Shown: positions 13,048-14,174 of the stretch, piece after piece
Numbering within the stretch: position 1 is the stretch's first letter
Layout of the letters: each line of letters begins with the position of its first letter
Source of the DNA: an uncultured archaeon
GTDB taxonomy: Archaea; Thermoproteota; Nitrososphaeria; Nitrososphaerales; Nitrosopumilaceae
Direction of reading: 5' to 3'
Assembly: GCA_937896495.1 (NCBI GenBank)
Contig: CALBNQ010000195.1
Location: 1 to 14,174, forward strand
Length of the DNA stretch: 14,174 nucleotides
Notes under the pieces: model-generated
Databases searched by the model: none
What the model was told of the DNA's origin: nothing
What the model saw: only the letters and a program-made list of their open reading frames with translations
Position numbers and translations under genes: made by a program

Positions 13048-13890
13048 CTAATATTTTGCAGTTAAAATTAAAACTTCCCAAGGAAATTGTATAGTTCCAT
13101 CTCTTTTTGTATATGACCTTGTTTCCCCCCTTACTGTATCTTTGAGTTCTTTTCTTTGAGATTTTGATAACTTGTTTAGTTTTTCTTTTATTGGTTTTGC
13201 AACGTATCTCAAATAATTTTTCCAATATTGCTCAAAAGTACCTGGACTATATGGAAAATCATAATCATTTACTTTGATTTTTGAGAATCCTGCTTTTTTG
13301 ATCTCATTTTTTAGTTGCTTTTTTGTTCCAAATCTATCAAAATCTGGAGTTCCTGGTGGAATGTAATTTGGAATAAATTTTGTTACTGCCTTAAAGATAC
13401 TATCAAAATATGGCACTCTATCTGGATGTCCATGAACAGAAATTCCTAATACTCCTTCCTTTTTGAGACTATTTCTCATGTTTTTTAGTGCCTTTTGAGA
13501 ATTTGGAAAAAAAAACAATGCATACTGGCACGTTATGATATCAAATTTTTCTTTAAATGAAAAATTTTCTGCATCAGCATTAACAAATAATAGATTTTGA
13601 GATTTATCATTCCATTTTTTTGCAATCTTTATTGCACTAGTTGATGTGTCTGCACCAATTACATATCCTGTTTTCCCTACTTTTTGTTTTAATAATTTAG
13701 TAACAACACCTGTCCCACTTGCGACATCCAAAACATGATCACCTTTTTTGATTTGTAGTGATGAAATTAATTTTTGTGTACTTTGAAATGGACCTTTACT
13801 AACTGTTGCCCATCTTTTGTGATATCGTGGAGCAACTTCATTCCAAATTTTCATGTTACATTTTTTGTATTCAGATGATTTTACTCTCAA
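13048..13890 (-). CDS. Class I SAM-dependent methyltransferase (type 11/UbiE-like)
   Basis: This is a protein of 280 aa from the TTG at 13890, or 268 aa from the ATG at 13854. The SAM-binding motif I is VLDVASGTGVV, followed by an acidic residue at the end of strand 2 (VIGADTSTSAI), motif II VNADAENFSF, and FDIITCQYALFFFPN. The C-terminal half (KKAGFSKIKVNDYDFPY and an Arg/Lys-rich region) is like small-molecule methyltransferases of the UbiE/COQ5 group, so quinone or lipid methylation is possible but unproven. The TTG overlaps the stop of the preceding 59-aa ORF as TTGA, which suggests coupled translation; the ATG fits the family's usual N-terminus (MKIWNEVAPRY). It is upstream of the membrane protein gene in one operon. 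Confidence 0.85.
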   Translation of the reverse strand: MRVKSSEYKKCNMKIWNEVAPRYHKRWATVSKGPFQSTQKLISSLQIKKGDHVLDVASGTGVVTKLLKQKVGKTGYVIGADTSTSAIKIAKKWNDKSQNLLFVNADAENFSFKEKFDIITCQYALFFFPNSQKALKNMRNSLKKEGVLGISVHGHPDRVPYFDSIFKAVTKFIPNYIPPGTPDFDRFGTKKQLKNEIKKAGFSKIKVNDYDFPYSPGTFEQYWKNYLRYVAKPIKEKLNKLSKSQRKELKDTVRGETRSYTKRDGTIQFPWEVLILTAKY

Positions 13891-14066
13891 TTTTCTTTAA
13901 ACTCTTTTAAATCTGATTTTAATGTTCTTCCTGTTTCATGAAAATATCTACACTCTATCTCTTTTAGTTTTTCAGATAATTTTACAATGTCTACATGTTT
14001 CTTTTTCTGTTTATTTACAACTTCTTTATACTGTGATACTAGTTTTCGTAATTCAGAATTCTTCAT
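13887..14066 (-). CDS. Small lysine-rich helical protein, 59 aa, unknown
   Basis: An ATG at 14066 opens 59 codons ending in TGA at 13887-13889. The product starts MKNSELRKLVSQYKEVV and is about one quarter Lys/Arg with regularly spaced Leu, Ile and Val, indicating a mostly helical, perhaps coiled-coil, basic protein. Its ATG overlaps the stop of the upstream ORF as ATGA, and its stop overlaps a TTG start of the methyltransferase as TTGA; such overlaps are typical of co-translated operons and argue strongly that it is real. No family was recognised. A nucleic-acid or membrane-surface adaptor is conceivable but speculative. Confidence 0.65.
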   Translation of the reverse strand: MKNSELRKLVSQYKEVVNKQKKKHVDIVKLSEKLKEIECRYFHETGRTLKSDLKEFKEN

Positions 14067-14173
14067 TTAATCTTCTTTTCAATCTCTTTTTTGATAATTT
14101 TCACAATCTTTTCTTTTTTACTCCAACTTGATGTAGTTGCTTTTTTAGAATCCACTATAGTTATTTGATTATT
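14063..14173 (-). CDS. C-terminal end of lysine-rich protein (5' truncated by window edge)
   Basis: The minus-strand frame is open from the right edge to a TGA at 14063-14065, giving 36 residues that end EKIVKIIKKEIEKKIK. The sequence is very basic and predicted helical; VDSKKATTSSWSKKEK precedes it. The stop overlaps the next gene's ATG as ATGA, evidence that it is a real first gene of this operon or part of a longer one. Function is not known. A GTG at about 14152 could be an internal start, but the frame also continues to the edge. Confidence 0.5.
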   Translation of the reverse strand, partial: NNQITIVDSKKATTSSWSKKEKIVKIIKKEIEKKIK

Positions 14174-14174
14174 G

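Noticed and set aside
13034..13225. Minus-strand 63-aa open frame inside the methyltransferase gene
   Set aside because: It is an alternative frame of the methyltransferase 3' end with no independent start signal.
13922..14131. Plus-strand 69-aa open frame at the right edge
   Set aside because: It is a Phe/Leu-rich shadow of the lysine-rich minus-strand ORFs (AAA/AAG codons read as TTT/CTT). The minus-strand frames have clean ATGA/TTGA overlaps.
1..14174. CRISPR arrays, insertion sequences, phage or defence genes
   Set aside because: No regularly spaced repeats, terminal inverted repeats, transposase, integrase or nuclease-defence motifs were seen by reading; all long frames are housekeeping or unknown single genes.

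Overview
The window is about 14 kb of AT-rich, densely packed archaeal chromosome, most likely from an ammonia-oxidising Nitrososphaerota (Thaumarchaeota) close to Nitrosopumilus. The archaeal markers are sn-glycerol-1-phosphate dehydrogenase, an archaeal NMN adenylyltransferase, a Gly-Thr processed proteasome beta subunit, the KH/beta-CASP termination nuclease FttA (aCPSF1), archaeal SepF, and TATA boxes about 26 nt upstream of starts that look leaderless. A BluB enzyme for the lower ligand of cobalamin, low GC and an intron-containing tRNA fit Nitrosopumilus-like genomes. The species call is inference. There is no transposon, phage, CRISPR or defence cassette; nearly everything reads as conserved core genome.

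Left part (1-2763): the tail of an unknown plus-strand protein meets a flavodoxin-fold FMN reductase end to end. Then come tRNA-Arg(CCU) with an apparent 20-nt D-loop intron, bluB, and tRNA-Val(GAC), whose anticodon loop carries C33 instead of U33. A membrane-anchored LEA14-like protein and a four-helix CopD-like membrane protein follow as a divergent pair.

Middle part (2743-10287): RNA 3'-phosphate cyclase (rtcA) and NMN adenylyltransferase are divergent over a 62-bp region holding two adjacent palindromes. Next are a class V aminotransferase, a long FKBP-type prolyl isomerase with a leaderless TTG start, egsA for the archaeal lipid backbone, the psmB-fttA pair (proteolysis and transcription termination), and sepF.

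Right part (10361-14174): a PP-loop tRNA-thiolation-like enzyme with six cysteines and a probable NFACT-R RNA-binding tail, then an M24 Xaa-Pro peptidase. The edge holds a minus-strand operon of four genes in transcription order: a truncated lysine-rich ORF, a 59-aa lysine-rich protein, a SAM methyltransferase and a one-helix membrane protein. The first two junctions are stop/start overlaps (ATGA and TTGA).

The genes serve housekeeping roles: cofactor supply (BluB, FMN reductase, NMNAT), RNA processing and modification (RtcA, FttA, PP-loop enzyme, tRNAs), proteostasis (PsmB, FKBP, peptidase), lipid synthesis (EgsA) and cell division (SepF). No novel multi-gene system is obvious. The best leads are the two odd tRNAs, the small coupled ORFs at the right edge, and four convergent gene pairs whose stop codons or 3' ends overlap.
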